In this document: positions 16,091 through 16,754 of the stretch, piece after piece
Numbering within the stretch: the first letter of the stretch is position 1
Layout: every line of letters begins with the position of its first letter
NCBI GenBank assembly: GCA_016873575.1
Contig: VGWY01000030.1
Location: 1 to 16,754 of the forward strand
From: Nitrospira sp.
GTDB taxonomy: Bacteria; Nitrospirota; Thermodesulfovibrionia; Thermodesulfovibrionales; SM23-35
Direction of reading: 5' to 3'
Length of the DNA stretch: 16,754 nucleotides
The notes under the pieces: generated by a model
Told to the model about the DNA's origin: nothing
What the model saw: only the letters and a program-made list of their open reading frames with translations
The model's database searches: none
Position numbers and translations under genes: made by a program

Positions 16091-16276
16091 ATTTTAAGGA
16101 CTTAAGGGGCTACCCTCCATATCCCCTGCCAGAGGAGGCGCGGGGCGCAAGTTTTTATACCTCAAGGCTGTCCCCTTTTAGCCCGCCCCTACAATATTCT
16201 CAAAATTGAATAAGCTTTAAAGAATCTTTTATAGTAAACATAGCCCTCTTTCGTATTTATATTGAAAGAGAACTTT
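16091..16276. other. GC-rich structured spacer after selB, then AT-rich gap
   Basis: From about 16100 to 16192 the DNA is much more GC-rich than the flanks and holds several complementary stretches: AGGGGC (16105-16110) with GCCCCT (16185-16190), and CCTCC (16114-16118) with GGAGG (16134-16138). The right end, TAGCCCGCCCCTAC (16180-16192), resembles half of a palindromic repeat. No open frame of note is seen. It could be a degenerate dispersed repeat, a structured RNA or a complex terminator of selB; I cannot choose. From 16193 to 16276 the sequence is AT-rich with nothing recognised. It does not contain a recognisable selC. Confidence 0.35.
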
Positions 16277-16427
16277 AACCACTGAGGCACAGAGACACTG
16301 AGAATAAGAACAAATATCTCTTTTATTTATTACAAACAAAGAAAAGCTTGGATATATTAATATTTTTTCTTTTTTTATGGCTTCTTTTTTTATATGTCAA
16401 TCTCCGTGCCTCTGTGTCTCTGTGGTT
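16277..16427. repeat. MITE-like element with 26-bp terminal inverted repeats
   Basis: The left arm at 16277-16302 (AACCACTGAGGCACAGAGAC...) and the right arm at 16402-16427 (...GTCTCTGTGGTT) are inverted repeats matching at 22 of 26 positions. The interior of about 99 bp is AT-rich and non-coding. Translating the minus strand across the right arm gives the peptide NHRDTEARR, the usual spurious product of this widespread type of repeat, so the 65-residue minus-strand frame there is not a gene. The element ends 6 bases before an in-frame ATG upstream of mnmG, so it occupies the mnmG promoter/leader region. Confidence 0.75.
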
Positions 16428-16472
16428 ATTAGAATGCTTTTCAACTTTTTTACGAAAGAACCAAACATAGTT

Positions 16473-16754
16473 ATGTATAAAGACCGTGATTATGATATCG
16501 TTGTCATTGGTGCCGGACATGCAGGATGCGAGGCTGCACTTGCTTCTGCCCGCATGTGTTTCTCAACCTGCCTCTTTACAATAAACCTCGATACAATTGC
16601 CCAGATGTCATGTAATCCTGCTGTCGGAGGACTTGCTAAGGGTCATCTCGTTCGGGAGATTGATGCACTCGGAGGTGAAATGGCGAAGGTAACAGACAAG
16701 GCAGGGATTCAATTCAGGATGCTCAATATGAGTAAAGGGCCTGCAGTCTGGTCT
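16473..16754 (+). CDS. mnmG: tRNA uridine 5-carboxymethylaminomethyl modification enzyme MnmG (5' part)
   Basis: The first 94 codons, cut by the right edge. MnmG, with MnmE, adds the carboxymethylaminomethyl group to the wobble uridine of several tRNAs using FAD. The FAD-binding motif is VVIGAGHAGCEAA near the N-terminus, followed by the family's signature MSCNPAVGGLAKGHLVREIDALGG (written in part as NPAVGGLAKGHLVREID). The start at 16473 (MYKDRDYDIVVIG) gives the usual short N-terminus. An in-frame ATG at 16434 would add 13 residues and lies next to the inverted-repeat element; neither start has a strong ribosome binding site. Confidence 0.95.
   Translation, partial: MYKDRDYDIVVIGAGHAGCEAALASARMCFSTCLFTINLDTIAQMSCNPAVGGLAKGHLVREIDALGGEMAKVTDKAGIQFRMLNMSKGPAVWS

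Noticed and set aside
16091..16276. selC (tRNA-Sec) next to selB
   Set aside because: No T-loop, UCA anticodon arm or long acceptor stem could be found; the GC-rich blocks do not fold into a tRNA by eye.
16323..16520. 65-residue minus-strand open frame
   Set aside because: It is a translation of the inverted-repeat element (contains NHRDTEARR) and runs antisense into the start of mnmG.

Overview
The window looks like chromosomal DNA from an uncultured anaerobic, moderately AT-rich Gram-negative bacterium. The best guess is Nitrospirota (Thermodesulfovibrio-like), with Desulfobacterota as the main alternative. This is inferred from gene style, not from a marker gene: two lipoproteins, a large cytosolic Cys/HAMP/PAS/HD-GYP protein, a PurF of the Fe-S type, a SelB factor, and several families of dispersed palindromic intergenic repeats. 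Most of the content is housekeeping or signalling. I see no phage, CRISPR array, rRNA or tRNA.

Layout. Positions 1-1306 hold a compact minus-strand operon of three genes: an unrecognised protein with a HEFAE motif, a YkgJ-type Cys-cluster protein, and a small charged protein cut by the window edge. Divergent from it is a secreted zinc hydrolase of the phospholipase C / P1 nuclease superfamily (1378-2091). Alanine dehydrogenase (2165-3277) follows, preceded by a Lys-rich reading frame whose stop overlaps its start codon. An exported protein of unknown function lies convergent on the minus strand (3290-3811). Next come a cytosolic HD-GYP sensor protein (from about 3934 to 6363) and a patatin-like lipoprotein (6548-7489). 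A VapBC-type toxin-antitoxin pair (7534-8189) is followed by a palindromic repeat and a two-gene ABC-2 type exporter (8377-10727).

A 37-residue membrane protein too short for usual ORF thresholds lies on the minus strand at 10744-10857. A plus-strand run follows: TPR lipoprotein, purF, an M29-type aminopeptidase, a second palindromic repeat, selB, a GC-rich structured spacer, a MITE-like inverted-repeat element, and the first 94 codons of mnmG at the right edge.

How the genes work together. HEFAE protein and YkgJ protein (3-bp gap), VapB and VapC (4-bp overlap), the two ABC genes (4-bp overlap), and purF and the aminopeptidase (7-bp gap if TTG is used) are each probably co-expressed. SelB implies that the organism makes selenoproteins, but no selC or Sec-containing gene is visible here. 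The observations most worth a second look are the 37-residue protein, the Lys-rich frame before ald, the two repeats sharing TGTCATT/AATGACA ends, the inverted-repeat element just upstream of mnmG, and the Cys-rich front end of the HD-GYP protein.
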